Positions 1-8,270 of a stretch of DNA of 20,214 nt are shown in pieces. The notes below the pieces were generated by a model that searched no databases, was not told where the DNA came from, and worked only from the letters and a program-made list of their open reading frames with translations. Made by a program: the position numbers and the translations under genes. Within the stretch, counting starts at the first letter, position 1. Every line of letters begins with the position of its first letter. The stretch covers positions 3,093,866 to 3,114,079 of the forward strand of contig BFEA01000100.1 of assembly GCA_003427395.1 (NCBI GenBank), in the 5' to 3' direction. The DNA comes from Chara braunii (lineage: Eukaryota; Streptophyta; Charophyceae; Charales; Characeae).

Positions 1-54
<54 letters not shown>

Positions 55-58
55 CGCG
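1..58. repeat. (CT)n-(CG)n compound microsatellite
   Basis: An uninterrupted CT dinucleotide run (1-38) passes directly into a CG run of ten units (39-58). The alternating CG tract is a Z-DNA-prone sequence. It is cut by the window edge, so its true length is unknown. Confidence 0.97.
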
Positions 59-359
59 CTGTCGGAGGGCACGGTGTCCCGACCCTCCTTTGTGTACCAG
101 TTCCTCGCTCAGTGCCAGTCCCTTGCCGTGACTTACTGATCTCTAGGGCTCGTCTGGTGCTGTTTAGGTCTGGTACCTGGGTTATTCTCGGCGCGGACCA
201 GCCCCGGTGGCGCAGCCCTCAGCAAAAGGGGTGCGCCACAGGACTTCCATTGGTCCACGCAGGCTCGGCGCCCTGCTGTACAGCAGAGCACAACCGGCAT
301 GTGGCCGTGGTAGCCGTTGGGTTCGCCCTGGGACGCGGAGGTGAGAGGGCAGGCTCAAT
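59..359. other. Flanking DNA, no gene recognised
   Basis: About 300 bp of mixed composition. A short inverted repeat lies at its left end (GTCGG and CCGAC arms around 61-85). No domain or RNA gene was recognised; short open frames here look random. Confidence 0.6.
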
Positions 360-364
360 CTTTT
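360..364. repeat. Target-site duplication, left copy (CTTTT)
   Basis: The five bases immediately left of the left LTR's TG are CTTTT, identical to the five bases right of the right LTR's CA. Five bp is a usual staggered-cut length for LTR retrotransposons. The inner flanks do not share this word. Confidence 0.85.
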
Positions 365-524
365 TGTAGCGGACCCACCAGGTGTGGTGCTCCGCTAGTT
401 GTAGAGATGGAGATGGTGGAAGAAGGGGGGAGCGAGATGGCACAACGCAGCTCCCCACGCAAGACTCCAACGCACGTACTCCAAAATGTGCAAGTGAAGA
501 ATGAGCTCGAAAACAGACAAAGGT

Positions 525-538
525 TGGGGTATACCCCA
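525..538. repeat. 14-bp perfect palindrome in left LTR
   Basis: TGGGGTATACCCCA is perfectly self-complementary and is conserved in the other LTR at 18306-18319. It could be a dimeric protein-binding site or a TATA-like core; nothing in the window tells which. Confidence 0.85.
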
Positions 539-618
539 GCGGGCTGACGGGACTGGACTGGACTGGCTGGTACCGACAGAGGTACCGGCCTGGACTGGAC
601 TGCCCCGAATAAAACACA

Positions 619-657
619 GGCCTGTGAGAACAGACCAAGGGGCTGGTCTCACAGGCC
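619..657. repeat. LTR stem-loop, left copy
   Basis: GGCCTGTGAGA (619-629) pairs perfectly with TCTCACAGGCC (647-657). The inner stem is imperfect here because the loop has four to five differences from the other copy. Confidence 0.85.
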
Positions 658-675
658 CACCGGAGGTCCACTACA

Positions 676-690
676 CGATCCTCGACCTGT
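676..690 (-). promoter_or_regulatory. Possible polypurine tract of outer element
   Basis: Read on the minus strand, the bases just before the 3' LTR are CACAGGTCGAGGATCG, a moderately purine-rich run in the place where the plus-strand primer should be. It is weak compared with textbook tracts and is called mainly from position. Confidence 0.4.
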
Positions 691-1103
691 GATGGATCGC
701 CTAGATACAAGCACGCTTCCGCCAAAAAGCGGAACTCTACCAAAGAAAAGAAACCTGAGTAGTCTAGGATGCGGAGCAAGCTCCATGTGGAGTCCATGCG
801 ATGCAACCTAGGATATAAAATGTCACAAAACAACAATGTCACAGCTAATAGCCTAAGGAAAAGCAAAACCAACTAACTAGCATACATGTCCTAGGAAAGC
901 AAAAGCAAATAACTAGCATACATGTCCTAGGAAAGCAGAAAGTAGTGACAACTAGATCCTATCATGTTGGAGGCAGTAGCCTCAGTCTGGGAACAATTGA
1001 CTATTGTATAAGTCCTAAGAACAGCAAGAGCAGAACAACTAAATCCTAGAAATGTCAGAGGCAGTAGCGTCAGTCTGAGAGCAACAAAGCAACAACAAGT
1101 CAA
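691..1103 (-). other. Outer element 3' internal region, non-coding
   Basis: No coding sequence recognised on either strand. It contains two short duplications. AACTAGCATACATGTCC with the following TAGGAAAGCA occurs twice (about 874-936), and GGCAGTAGC(C/G)TCAGTCTG occurs twice (about 970 and 1060). The sequence is taken to belong to the outer element because it adjoins its 3' LTR. Confidence 0.5.
874..936. repeat. Tandem direct repeat, about 34-bp period
   Basis: The word ACTAGCATACATGTCCTAGG occurs twice in close succession, each followed by AAAGCA. The copies are near-identical, so the duplication is recent or homogenised. Confidence 0.85.
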
Positions 1104-1430
1104 TCATATGTCACATGAGAAGTGTGTCGCAAACCAAAGGGTGGGATGGTCTCTGAGGGTGGCGAATGTAGCCTACGAGTCGAAAACTCCTAAGGGCATC
1201 CACACATAGATAACAGGGAGACACATGTCATCAGGCTCAATGAGGGTAGGGAACTGAGAGCGAACAGAACCAATGACCCTAACAGATAGATCATCAGGGC
1301 GGGTAATGCTCGACTAAGGGGTGACCGCTATGGAGGGTCGACCATGGGAATAAGGGATCCTGGTATACTGGGCACACCTAGAGGCTGTACTTGTCGAGGG
1401 GAGAGTGGAAGTGTCTAGTGATAGATACTG
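1104..1430 (-). pseudogene. Minus-strand coding remnant, unknown
   Basis: One minus-strand frame stays open from about 1430 to 1104 apart from two TAG stops (1316-1314 and 1175-1173). The middle part reads like real protein, for example RPDDLSVRVIGSVRSQF followed by IEPDDMCLPVIYVWMPLG. It has the polarity of the outer element and lies where a 3' gene of that element could be. I recognise no family. With two stops in about 109 codons it could still be chance. Confidence 0.25.
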
Positions 1431-1519
1431 CTAGGCGTTATCCAACCCTCCTCTGTTTGGCAGCGTTAGGTCCGAGGTTTGGTGCTCGGGTCTTTAGAGA
1501 ATTCGCTTAGGGGAGTGGA

Positions 1520-2016
1520 GTGGATACCGTTGCGGTCTACACTGTGAGGTTTGCATACGATTGGGAGCTTCCTAGAGCGACCTCTGTGAGGACGGAGACG
1601 GTCCCTAGGTTTTTTACGGGGCTGATTTTGGGTACCAGAGTGGTGCACCAGAGACTTTTAGAGGTGGTACAGAGAGCGGTCCGACTGGGGGCGTCTACTT
1701 TCGAGCTCGCGTGGCTTCTTACTTATTGCTTGGGCAGGGCTGTTCTCACTCGTAGAGACTTATGCCGTATTGTGTTTCGTATCTGAGAGGAGCTACGAGA
1801 GGCCGAGATAAGCGGAGAGGTAGATAGGGCTCAGATATTGAACGGAAGGGTAGACGACGCCTAGAAGTCTCACTATAAGGTCAGGCAACAGGTATAATTG
1901 GGGCAGTTCGAATACAGATAGCCGAAATTCGTGGACAAAGATTGGGTAGAGTTCACATTACCTGGTAGATCGACTGTGGAGGCAGGATTTTAGACGGGAG
2001 CTCTGTGGACTACTAG
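1520..2016 (+). pseudogene. Decayed pre-gag ORF fragment, unknown domain
   Basis: One plus-strand frame runs from 1520 (GTG, no ATG) through a TGA at 1784-1786 and four further TAG/TAA stops to about 1980. Its start is undefined. The C-terminal part contains PKFVDKDWVEFTLPG (about 1922-1966), which closely matches PEFIGEDWVEFTLPG of the next ORF, so this was coding sequence and not noise. Every stop but one lies one C-to-T step from CGA, CAG or CAA. The function is unknown. It is the leftmost piece of the Ty3-like element that I can trace. Confidence 0.5.
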
Positions 2017-2481
2017 ATGCCTCACGACGAGATAGAGCACCCAGCTGAGCTTTGCCACTTCGACTATAGAGAACCCGAGTTCATTGGAGAAGATTGGGTG
2101 GAATTTACCTTACCTGGGCAAGCTGTCAGACGAGGATATCTGGATAAAGTAGATAAGGAGTGGAGATCTATCCTGTTGAGGCCAGGGGTCTGGTTGCTGG
2201 TTGCGCCCCAGGTAGGGTGTGAGTTCGACAGGAGAGGCAGGCTAATAGAAGAATCCCTGGAATTGGCGGTCAAAGGTTTCCTCTACTATCAGTCTTCCAT
2301 TCTAGCGGACATAGTTTTTCAAGCCGTAGAACGAAGTCGGTGGGATCCGGCCTTAGGGGTAATTCCGAGTCTCGATTCTCAAACTTGGGCAGACAAGGTA
2401 ACAGTGCGACGCATACTGCAGGAAGTGGTCGACAAGCTAGGGGGAAGGAATGCTGCTACGACAGGGACTATAGGTCGGTAG
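2017..2481 (+). CDS. Pre-gag ORF with DWVEFTLPG motif, hypothetical
   Basis: ATG-initiated open frame of 154 codons ending in TAG. The N-terminal third is acidic and contains FDYREPEFIGEDWVEFTLPG, duplicated from the preceding fragment about 152 bp upstream. The middle is hydrophobic and aromatic (RPGVWLLVAP, then GFLYYQSSILADIVFQAV). No signal peptide, zinc site or catalytic motif is evident. The coding signal moves to another frame at about 2475, so the ORF is either frameshifted or ends just where the next one begins. I do not recognise the family; its position is that of the extra ORF1 of some large plant Ty3 elements, which is an analogy only. Confidence 0.5.
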   Translation: MPHDEIEHPAELCHFDYREPEFIGEDWVEFTLPGQAVRRGYLDKVDKEWRSILLRPGVWLLVAPQVGCEFDRRGRLIEESLELAVKGFLYYQSSILADIVFQAVERSRWDPALGVIPSLDSQTWADKVTVRRILQEVVDKLGGRNAATTGTIGR

Positions 2482-2867
2482 TGGTCTCGCTTCGACTAGC
2501 TAGAGAAGGGTTCTTGCCCCAACCCGAACAAACTCTGAGACTGCCCGTTCCGGGTTTTGTCTTAGAAGGCTTTTTAGGGGGGCTTGACCGCCTTATTGAG
2601 GTCTACCGAGCTTTCCTCGAGATTAGATATCTTTTGAGGAACTGTGACGAAGATCACGCCTACTACGCGCTCTGGAAGGAAGGGCGCAGGTTCGGAGAGT
2701 CGGCTTTGGAATTGGTAGAGCTAATTAGAGTTATTTCACCTAGAGGTCTTAGAGAGGCACCGAGGTTTGATCAACCGGCCGAGTTCTGGACCGCTTTGGA
2801 TAAAGCCCTGAGGGAGCCGCCGAGTCACCTAGTTGGCATAGCCAAGTTATACGGGACTCCTGGATAG
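2475..2867 (+). pseudogene. Pre-gag ORF fragment, helical, unknown
   Basis: Open frame overlapping the end of the previous ORF by a few bases, without an ATG at the junction; it ends in TAG. The protein-like part starts near DYRSVVVSLRLAREGF and contains WKEGRRFGESALELVELIRV, which loosely resembles a stretch in the 1520 fragment (RAVRLGASTFELAWLL). It is probably the continuation of the preceding gene after a single-base frame change. The function is unknown. Confidence 0.45.
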
Positions 2868-3151
2868 ACTCGTCGGTTAGGGAAGCCTCACTCATTGGGT
2901 TCTTCGAACTCCGGACATACTACGAAGGGACAGAGGCAGTAAACGACGAGGACATAGAATACGGGGAAGAAGATTGGGATCTAGCCGAGTGGGAACGGTT
3001 AAGGGACGACGACCGTGAAGAGTGGGAAGACGCCGCAGATTTTCCTGAGGAAAGGGTGGGGTACTTCAGGAATGCTAGCGAAATAGAAGAGTATGTTGAG
3101 GGACGTTGGCCACGACTAGGGGTCCGGATGGGCCTAGAGCGAACTCGGTAA
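2806..3151 (+). pseudogene. Acidic pre-gag ORF fragment
   Basis: A stop-free frame in another phase, ending in TAA at 3149-3151, with no ATG near its start. It encodes a strongly acidic, tryptophan-spaced stretch (DIEYGEEDWDLAEWERLRDD, then EEWEDAADFPEERVGYF). Such composition suits a disordered linker or an interaction segment. It is likely the third frame-shifted piece of the gene that begins near 2017. Confidence 0.4.
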
Positions 3152-3209
3152 AACTGCCTGTGAGGAGGAAGGCACGGGAGAGTAACGATAAGAGGATAAG
3201 GTATGAAAA

Positions 3210-3809
3210 ATGTCAGGTTATTGCTCTAGGGTCACGGCGGACCTAGACGCCTTAGTTCCTATTACTAGTCGGGGAGCCTTCCCTTACAAAATAGAGAGTT
3301 GTATATCTCTAGAGGAAAGTCATGCTCCGGGGAAAGCTTATGTTTTGGTAATAAAGCACCTCGACACAGGAGAATACGACATCCGCCTATACGTGCCTCT
3401 GCTAAGGGAGAGAGGGACAAATCGCGAGTCGCTTAAAAACTGGATTAGAGATATAATCAGTAAGGAAAGGAAGGAGTTAGAGAAGAAGGGAGCCTTTAAT
3501 TAATATGGCTCTCAGAGCAAGGAGTTGGGGCCAATAAGGATGCCGGGTCTTAGGGAACAATTCTCCTTCAGGGCTATCGTGGAAGAGAGAATGATAAAGG
3601 TTGAGGGCACCCTCCGAATTCTTGACATAGATTTCTTTGGGCTTGAAAAGCTTGAACTAGTACAACCTTATCTGGATCGTATGAGGGAGTTGGCTTTGAG
3701 GGTAATTACCAACCAAACCAAGATCAGTTATCTACAGAAGGTGGAAAGACTATGGACCTCTGGAAGAAAATACTATCGACTGGTCAGGGAACGAATCCGG
3801 TTGTGTTAG
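3210..3809 (+). pseudogene. Pre-gag repeat domain, copy A, plus helical tail
   Basis: ATG with A at -3 (AAAATGTC), then 200 codons in one frame broken once by TAA at 3501-3503 and ending at TAG 3809. The first half has the shared domain: YKIES, then AYVLVIKHLD, then EYDIRLYVP (about 3372-3398), then SLKNWIRDIISKERKEL. The same aromatic strand, DIxIYVP turn and W-x-R/E-K helix recur at 3826, 4724 and, more weakly, 5697. The second half is charged and helical (LEKLELVQPYLDRMRELALRV). The stop between the halves may be a CAA-to-TAA mutation. The function is unknown. Confidence 0.55.
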
Positions 3810-3825
3810 GCGGGCGTGGCCAAAA

Positions 3826-4332
3826 ATGTTGGGTCATGAACGAGTAAGGCATAAAAAGTCTGCAGAGAAACTTGAGGAGTGGGATAACAAGATCATCGCT
3901 GGGAACCGACTGCCGCAAGAGAAGTTTGATGAGGTGTGTGCGTCCCTGAGTACCCTAGGAAGAAGGGAGGCGTTTTCGTATGAGGTGGAGGCCTATGAGA
4001 TGGTCGATAGCGCTTGGGAACTGAGTCGCCTCTATGTTATGGCCGCGCGCTTCCTAGGGACTGAGGTAAGAGACATAGGCATTTACTTACCAATAGAGAG
4101 GTCGGAAGATTTAGTGTATGGACGTTGCTGGCAAAGAGTGAGAGAAGTGGTGGAGAACGAGAAGGATAGACTCCTTTCCTTAAAGAAAGAAGTCGCTTGG
4201 AGTACCGAAATCAGATTCTTTGAAGACTTGCCTAGGCCGCGGATTCCTTACGAAGCATTGATAGGGATCAGTCGAGGTTTAATAATTGATTTCATAAACT
4301 GGCATCATAACCCGAATGGCCAAAGGGAATGA
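3826..4332 (+). CDS. Pre-gag repeat domain, copy B, hypothetical
   Basis: ATG-initiated 168-codon ORF starting 16 bases after the previous stop and ending in TGA. The N-terminal 40 residues are a charged helix. The shared domain follows: FSYEVEAYEM, LYVMAARFLG, RDIGIYLP (about 4069-4092), CWQRVREVVENEKDRL, WSTEIRFFEDLPRPRIP. It aligns without large gaps to the 4724 ORF, sharing SYE, YV, GIY-P, CWQR, EK-RL and WST, roughly 30% identity by eye. The last 16 bases overlap the ATG of the next ORF. No enzyme motif is visible. Confidence 0.6.
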   Translation: MLGHERVRHKKSAEKLEEWDNKIIAGNRLPQEKFDEVCASLSTLGRREAFSYEVEAYEMVDSAWELSRLYVMAARFLGTEVRDIGIYLPIERSEDLVYGRCWQRVREVVENEKDRLLSLKKEVAWSTEIRFFEDLPRPRIPYEALIGISRGLIIDFINWHHNPNGQRE

Positions 4333-4645
4333 GAGTAGTCAGTCTGGGGGGGATATATCAAGTGAACTAAGACAGCGTGATCATGATAGGTGGAAGTCCC
4401 AAGAGCTGCTCAGACTTTTGACAGAATGGATCCAGGAGGACTTGCGTACTCTAGGCACGACAATCTGTAGGAGAATTCGATCTGATGAAACAGGGTTGAT
4501 AGAGATTAAGAGAGGAGTCTCTTGCCTACGAGATCAAGAAGGGGAACTCTACCTTGACACAGGCCTGTTCGGAATAGAGGTTGAGCACGAGATAAAAGAT
4601 GACAGAGGAAGATTGATTGGAGTCGTGAGGGCAGTGGATGATTAG
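4316..4645 (+). CDS. Small pre-gag ORF, hypothetical
   Basis: 109 codons from an ATG that lies inside the end of the preceding ORF (17-base overlap), ending in TAG. The N-terminus is polar with a helical segment (SQELLRLLTEWIQEDLRTLG). The C-terminal half alternates hydrophobic and charged residues in a beta-like way (LYLDTGLFGIEVEHEIKDD). It may be a diverged strand part of the shared domain, but the DIxIYVP signature is missing. No family recognised. Confidence 0.45.
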   Translation: MAKGNESSQSGGDISSELRQRDHDRWKSQELLRLLTEWIQEDLRTLGTTICRRIRSDETGLIEIKRGVSCLRDQEGELYLDTGLFGIEVEHEIKDDRGRLIGVVRAVDD

Positions 4646-4723
4646 TGCAAGGGAGACCAAGAAAGAGAGTGCTTCCAAAACCTAGAGCAGGATTAGAAGC
4701 CATGCTAGGGGACTTGACCAAGG

Positions 4724-5218
4724 ATGAGGAGGTGTAGGAGACTAAATGAGGGGAAGTCGAGGAAGTTGGTCCGTTCCCTTAACTCTACATCAAAGAGAGC
4801 AGTGATCTCATATGAGATCGTGAGATACGAAGGTCTAAAGAGTCAGGGATGGGGGATTGATGGTATGTATGTCATCACCTACTACTTCTTCAACCTTGAT
4901 GAGTATGATGTGGGAATATACGTGCCGCAACATAGGTTTAAGGAAGACGAAAAAAGTCATTGTTGGCAACGGGCCTCGGACATAGTGCATGATGAGAAAA
5001 GAAGACTCCAACAATTAAGGGCGAATTTCTCGTGGAGTACCTACGTTAGACCTTTCAATGGGATACCGTCGCCTCCAGTTGAAGTGCTCACGCTCGCTGA
5101 CAACGAATGGTCAGCCGTAATAGACCTAGTATGGAAGGTGAAGAGGGCACAAAACGAACTCAACAATGCCAGGAACAGTGGCTGGAGAGGAAGAGGTGAA
5201 TCGAGTATCATTCGCTGA
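4724..5218 (+). CDS. Pre-gag repeat domain, copy C, hypothetical
   Basis: 164-codon ORF from ATG to TGA, 78 bases after the previous stop; that gap holds a short ATG ORF (4701-4736) whose end overlaps this start. The shared domain is complete: ISYEIVRYEG, MYVITYYFFN, EYDVGIYVP (4901-4927), CWQRASDIVHDEKRRL, FSWSTYVRPFNGIPSPP. It is the best match to the 3826 ORF. The C-terminus is a basic helix (VWKVKRAQNELNNAR). The next ORF starts 53 bases before this stop. The function is unknown; the conserved strand, turn and helix order suggests one folded domain of about 90 residues. Confidence 0.6.
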   Translation: MRRCRRLNEGKSRKLVRSLNSTSKRAVISYEIVRYEGLKSQGWGIDGMYVITYYFFNLDEYDVGIYVPQHRFKEDEKSHCWQRASDIVHDEKRRLQQLRANFSWSTYVRPFNGIPSPPVEVLTLADNEWSAVIDLVWKVKRAQNELNNARNSGWRGRGESSIIR

Positions 5219-5441
5219 CACAGTGACATCAGTCATTAGAATTCGGTCAACCAGGTCTCTAGACGAACAAGATTGCAGACAGCTTGCTCAAAGGGCAATT
5301 GAGAGGGAGAGACCTAGGGTTCTGGGGCTAATGAAAGCAGAGAGAAGAATAACCTATGATGTGATGGTTTGGTCTCAAGGATGGCTGAGGTACGAAGTGG
5401 AGAAAGAAGAGACAGTCCAAGAAGCAGAATCCCGCGTGTGA
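5166..5441 (+). CDS. Pre-gag ORF, partial repeat domain E
   Basis: ATG-initiated 91-codon ORF overlapping the preceding one by 53 bases and ending in TGA. Only the second half of the shared domain is recognisable: a helix with AQRAIERERPRVLGL in the place of the W-x-R...EK-RL helix, then ERRITYDVMVWSQGWLRYEV in the place of the WST strand. It may be a truncated copy or the shifted end of another one. The function is unknown. Confidence 0.4.
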   Translation: MPGTVAGEEEVNRVSFADTVTSVIRIRSTRSLDEQDCRQLAQRAIERERPRVLGLMKAERRITYDVMVWSQGWLRYEVEKEETVQEAESRV

Positions 5442-5704
5442 GAGGAAGTGATGAGAAGGTTAACTCATTACTAGAAACATACTCGGACACGATAAACGAT
5501 AAGATAGTACAATTAGTGGACGGCTATAAGGAGTGGAGTGACTCTACGAATGTGCAAGAATTACGGGCGCTCGAACAGAGGGTTGAAGAGCTGGCCTTAA
5601 TCTATAAGGAGGAAAGGGAAAAGATAATAAACTGGAGGGAGGAGTTTCTAGCGAGGAGGATAAGAGAGATCCGCAGAGAGAACGAAGAGAGAAGGAATGG
5701 CTAG
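5436..5704 (+). pseudogene. Pre-gag coiled-coil ORF fragment
   Basis: The frame is open to TAG at 5702-5704; the protein-like part starts near 5436 without an ATG. It is rich in Glu, Arg, Leu and Ile with heptad-like spacing (VQELRALEQRVEELALIYKE, then REEFLARRIREIRRENEERR), so a coiled coil is likely. Its stop overlaps the next ORF's ATG in the eight bases ATGGCTAG. It is possibly the helical partner of the domain ORF before it. Confidence 0.45.
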
Positions 5705-6206
5705 TACTGAAGGCGCGACCAGGAAGTATCAGTTAGTCGGGGGAGCAAAAATTGAGGGGTCCCTTGTGCGAGCTAGGGTGGAAGTGATACATAACGAAAG
5801 GCTGAGTCAGGAGGAAGAAACTGAGGCAACTAGAAAAACAATTAAAGACGCTAGGATCTGTGTTATTTGGAAGGCGGTTGACGAACTCCGATCGGCAAAG
5901 ATTGAGATCTGTACGACGCCGTTTGAACGGGAGGAGTTTTTCAGGGAGTGGAGAGAGACTATAGCGGAGGAAAAGACGAGACTAAGGGAGGACGTTTGCG
6001 AGCCCGAATAGCTTTCTAACGACGTGATTGACGGAGTCTCCCTGAGAACTTTAGAAGCTAACTCACGTTATACGAAGGCTTTGTTGACCATTGCTTTGGT
6101 AATCAGGGCGGAGGGGCAAGACAATGACTTCGAAGAGATGCAAGAATTGTTGGACGGTTCGACTGAAAGGATCCTAGCCGCTTTGAGGAGTGTAGCCGAA
6201 AGCTAG
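5697..6206 (+). pseudogene. Pre-gag repeat domain, copy D, plus helical tail
   Basis: ATG at 5697 and 170 codons in one frame with a single TAG at 6009-6011, ending in TAG at 6206. The shared domain is weaker but visible: YQLVGGAKIEG, ICVIWKAVDEL, AKIEICTTP, FFREWRETIAEEKTRL. After the internal stop comes a helical segment (LRTLEANSRYTKALLTIALV). Domain plus helical tail is the same architecture as at 3210-3809. It lies 29 bases upstream of the gag ATG, so it is the last member of the array. Confidence 0.5.
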
Positions 6207-6235
6207 ACAGGGTGTTCACGGATTAGTTAGGAAGG

Positions 6236-8270
6236 ATGGATGGAGAAGGAGCTTATCTGACCTCGATAGGGGGTGAAGTGAAAACACAGGAATCGAAAAC
6301 GAATAGTCCAGACAGAAAAATGAGCGTCGACGTGGACAACGACGCGAAGAGAATAAGGAGGGTCTTAAGAGAACTAGATACTCGTGTCAAGGAGCCGGAA
6401 GGAAGGAGCTCTAGGAGCGAAGGCTGGAGGAAAGAAGCTTTGAGCATGACAAAGATGGCAAGGTTTGTGAATCCTGGGGTAAGAGAACCTCATAGAGAGA
6501 TTGTGAGTGAGCCTTACAGGAGGGGCCCTCATTCCAGGGCGTATACGCCAGGCGCTTATGTATCTCCCTTCCTAGGGGCCCCAACGTTACAATCTCCCGG
6601 GCTGGCTGGGATTCAGACAATCTTTACAGGGAAGAATGTCACGGAATTCCTAGATGATTGGGAAGTGTTAGGAATGCGAGCAGAATGGAGTGATCAAGAC
6701 ATGATAGTGAACTTCCTCCACCATACAACCCCAAAGATAGACCGTGAAGTGAGGGACGCCATCCCAGATAATTGGCGCTGGTTAACGTTCAGGGAGAGGG
6801 TTGCCCGAGCCTTCGCATGTGACGAGACCTCTTACTCGATAAACGACTTAAAAAGGATGAAGAAGCAAGAAGATGAGAGTCTAGTCGCGTTTGCGAGGAG
6901 ATACGGGAAGGCGTCTAATCCCCTGTTAGAAGGAGGATTTATGGGGGAGATAGAGCAATGCGGGATATTTTTAGTGTTCTTATCCCGAGAGAAACGCGAT
7001 AAGATCATGAGGGATCTTCCGTCCAGGGTGGTGTTCGGTCAAGTCAAGCTTTTAGTCCACAACACAAAGGGACAAAGCGCTAAAGCACACCTCACAAGAA
7101 TCCTCGACAAATTAGGGAAGGAAGTAACTGCGGACAATGGGGGAGGAAGACCTCAGTATGAGGATAGAAAAACCCGAATTGAGGGAAGATATGTCGGCAC
7201 AGGCTCGCCTAGGAGGGGGGAGTCTATTAGAGGCGATAATGATTAGAAGAAAGGAGGTAGAGGAGATTGGAAAAGGAACGACGGGGAATGGGGAACTTCC
7301 TCCAAGTGGTCCAACATTAAGGATAGTCGGTGGAAGCCGAAGGAAGAGATATAGGTTAGGAGGTCTGAAAGACGAGAGGAGGACATGGTGAAGCAGATAG
7401 AAATTCTGAAAGCGGCAGTGGAGAAGTTAAAAAGTAGTAACCAAAGAAAGGTACAGACACCGACTCGAGCCGCTCCCCAAACGGAGAATCAAGGGGACCC
7501 TAGTCCGAAGCGGACTTGGAGTAGTAAGGCCTGTATCTACTGTGGGGACGAGGACCACCAAAAGAGAGATTGTCGTGCGATGATGGAAGCCCTAACGGAA
7601 GGCATCATCGAGTTGGATGATCGAAAGTATGTGATGTGGGCAGATGAAGGGAAGTCAGTGCCCTTCTTACCCTCGATGAAGATTAATGTAAATATCAGGA
7701 GGCGACGGATGAATAAGGCAAAGGGGAAACAAGCTCAAGAGGCAGCGACAGCGAAGGTTTCCCGGGTAACATTCGAGGAGGATCTTGAAGAACTACCGGA
7801 AAGTCCTGGGATGAGGATCTCTTCTATTAAGTTTGAAGATACCGAGTATAATGGAGAAGTTTACATTTGCACTCAGGGTGCTGGCGAATCAAGTAAAGGA
7901 AAGAAAGAAGACCAAGACCAACCAATGACGGACGAACAGGTGGAATCGCCTAAGTCACCTCAATCCCCTAGGAAAAGAGGGGCCAAGAAGTTTCACTTGA
8001 AAAGTTCACTGAATGAGGTAGATTTGAGAGAGTCGTTAAGGAGGGCTATGGATATGCCCATTCCTATTACCTTGAAATAATTCATAGCCAGTTGTAGACC
8101 AGCGCGAGATGAGTTAATAGGAATGATGAAGAAGGCAAAGGTGCCACTGGCGGAGGCTGCAGCTTCGAGCGAGCCGAAGATAGAAACGAAAACATTTGTT
8201 CTAATGGCGGAAAAGGGAGGACTAGAGCATATAGAAACCAATGATGGAGGAGACGATTATTTTTATGTTC
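6236..8270 (+). pseudogene. gag: Ty3/Gypsy-like Gag (capsid and nucleocapsid)
   Basis: Gag would form the cytoplasmic virus-like particle and bind element RNA. The frame opens at an ATG and has stops at TAG 7244-7246, TAG 7352-7354 and TAA 8078-8080. A Lys/Arg-rich N-terminus (to about residue 110) precedes a capsid-type domain: FTGKNVTEFLDDWEVLGM (about residues 128-147), then a tryptophan-centred helix (DNWRWLTFRERVARAF), then DLKRMKKQEDESLVAFARRY, the pattern of retrotransposon Gag families. Downstream are a coiled coil and one CCHC knuckle (7532-7573), then a Lys/Pro/Ser linker. The stops are single events in an otherwise well-kept frame. The identification of Gag is firm; full length is inferred. 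Confidence 0.85.
7532..7573 (+). other. gag: CCHC zinc knuckle of Gag
   Basis: The 14 codons encode CIYCGDEDHQKRDC, an exact C-x2-C-x4-H-x4-C nucleocapsid zinc finger, all four ligands intact. It binds genomic RNA in retroelements. Having a single knuckle is usual for Ty3-type Gag. Confidence 0.95.

Larger units (their letters stand above)
365..675 (-). mobile_element. Outer element 3' LTR (left copy)
   Basis: It starts TGTAGCGGAC and ends GTCCACTACA, giving TG...CA termini inside a short imperfect inverted repeat. It aligns along its full length with 18147-18456 with about 19 substitutions and one single-base indel. Internal features shared by both copies are a 14-bp palindrome, short GGACT tandem repeats and a long hairpin near the end that is 5' on the minus strand. 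At 311 bp it is very short for an 18-kb element. Confidence 0.9.

Noticed and set aside
60-85. TGTCGGAGGG at the window start as the missing Ty3 5' LTR
   Set aside because: Only the first six bases match 12427; the sequences differ directly afterwards, and it lies outside the outer element.
365-675. Paired repeats as TIR DNA transposons (MITEs) because TGTAG/CTACA is inverted
   Set aside because: Neither copy has its own target duplication; the only matching duplication spans both copies, and a primer-binding site adjoins one of them.
219-872. 217-codon minus-strand open frame across the left LTR
   Set aside because: It runs through the LTR and its boundary, has no domain-like features, and the equivalent frame in the other LTR diverges at once outside it.
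1478-1495. TGGTGCTCGGGTCT as a primer-binding site of the Ty3-like element
   Set aside because: It starts with TGG but matches no tRNA 3' end I know, and no LTR end precedes it.
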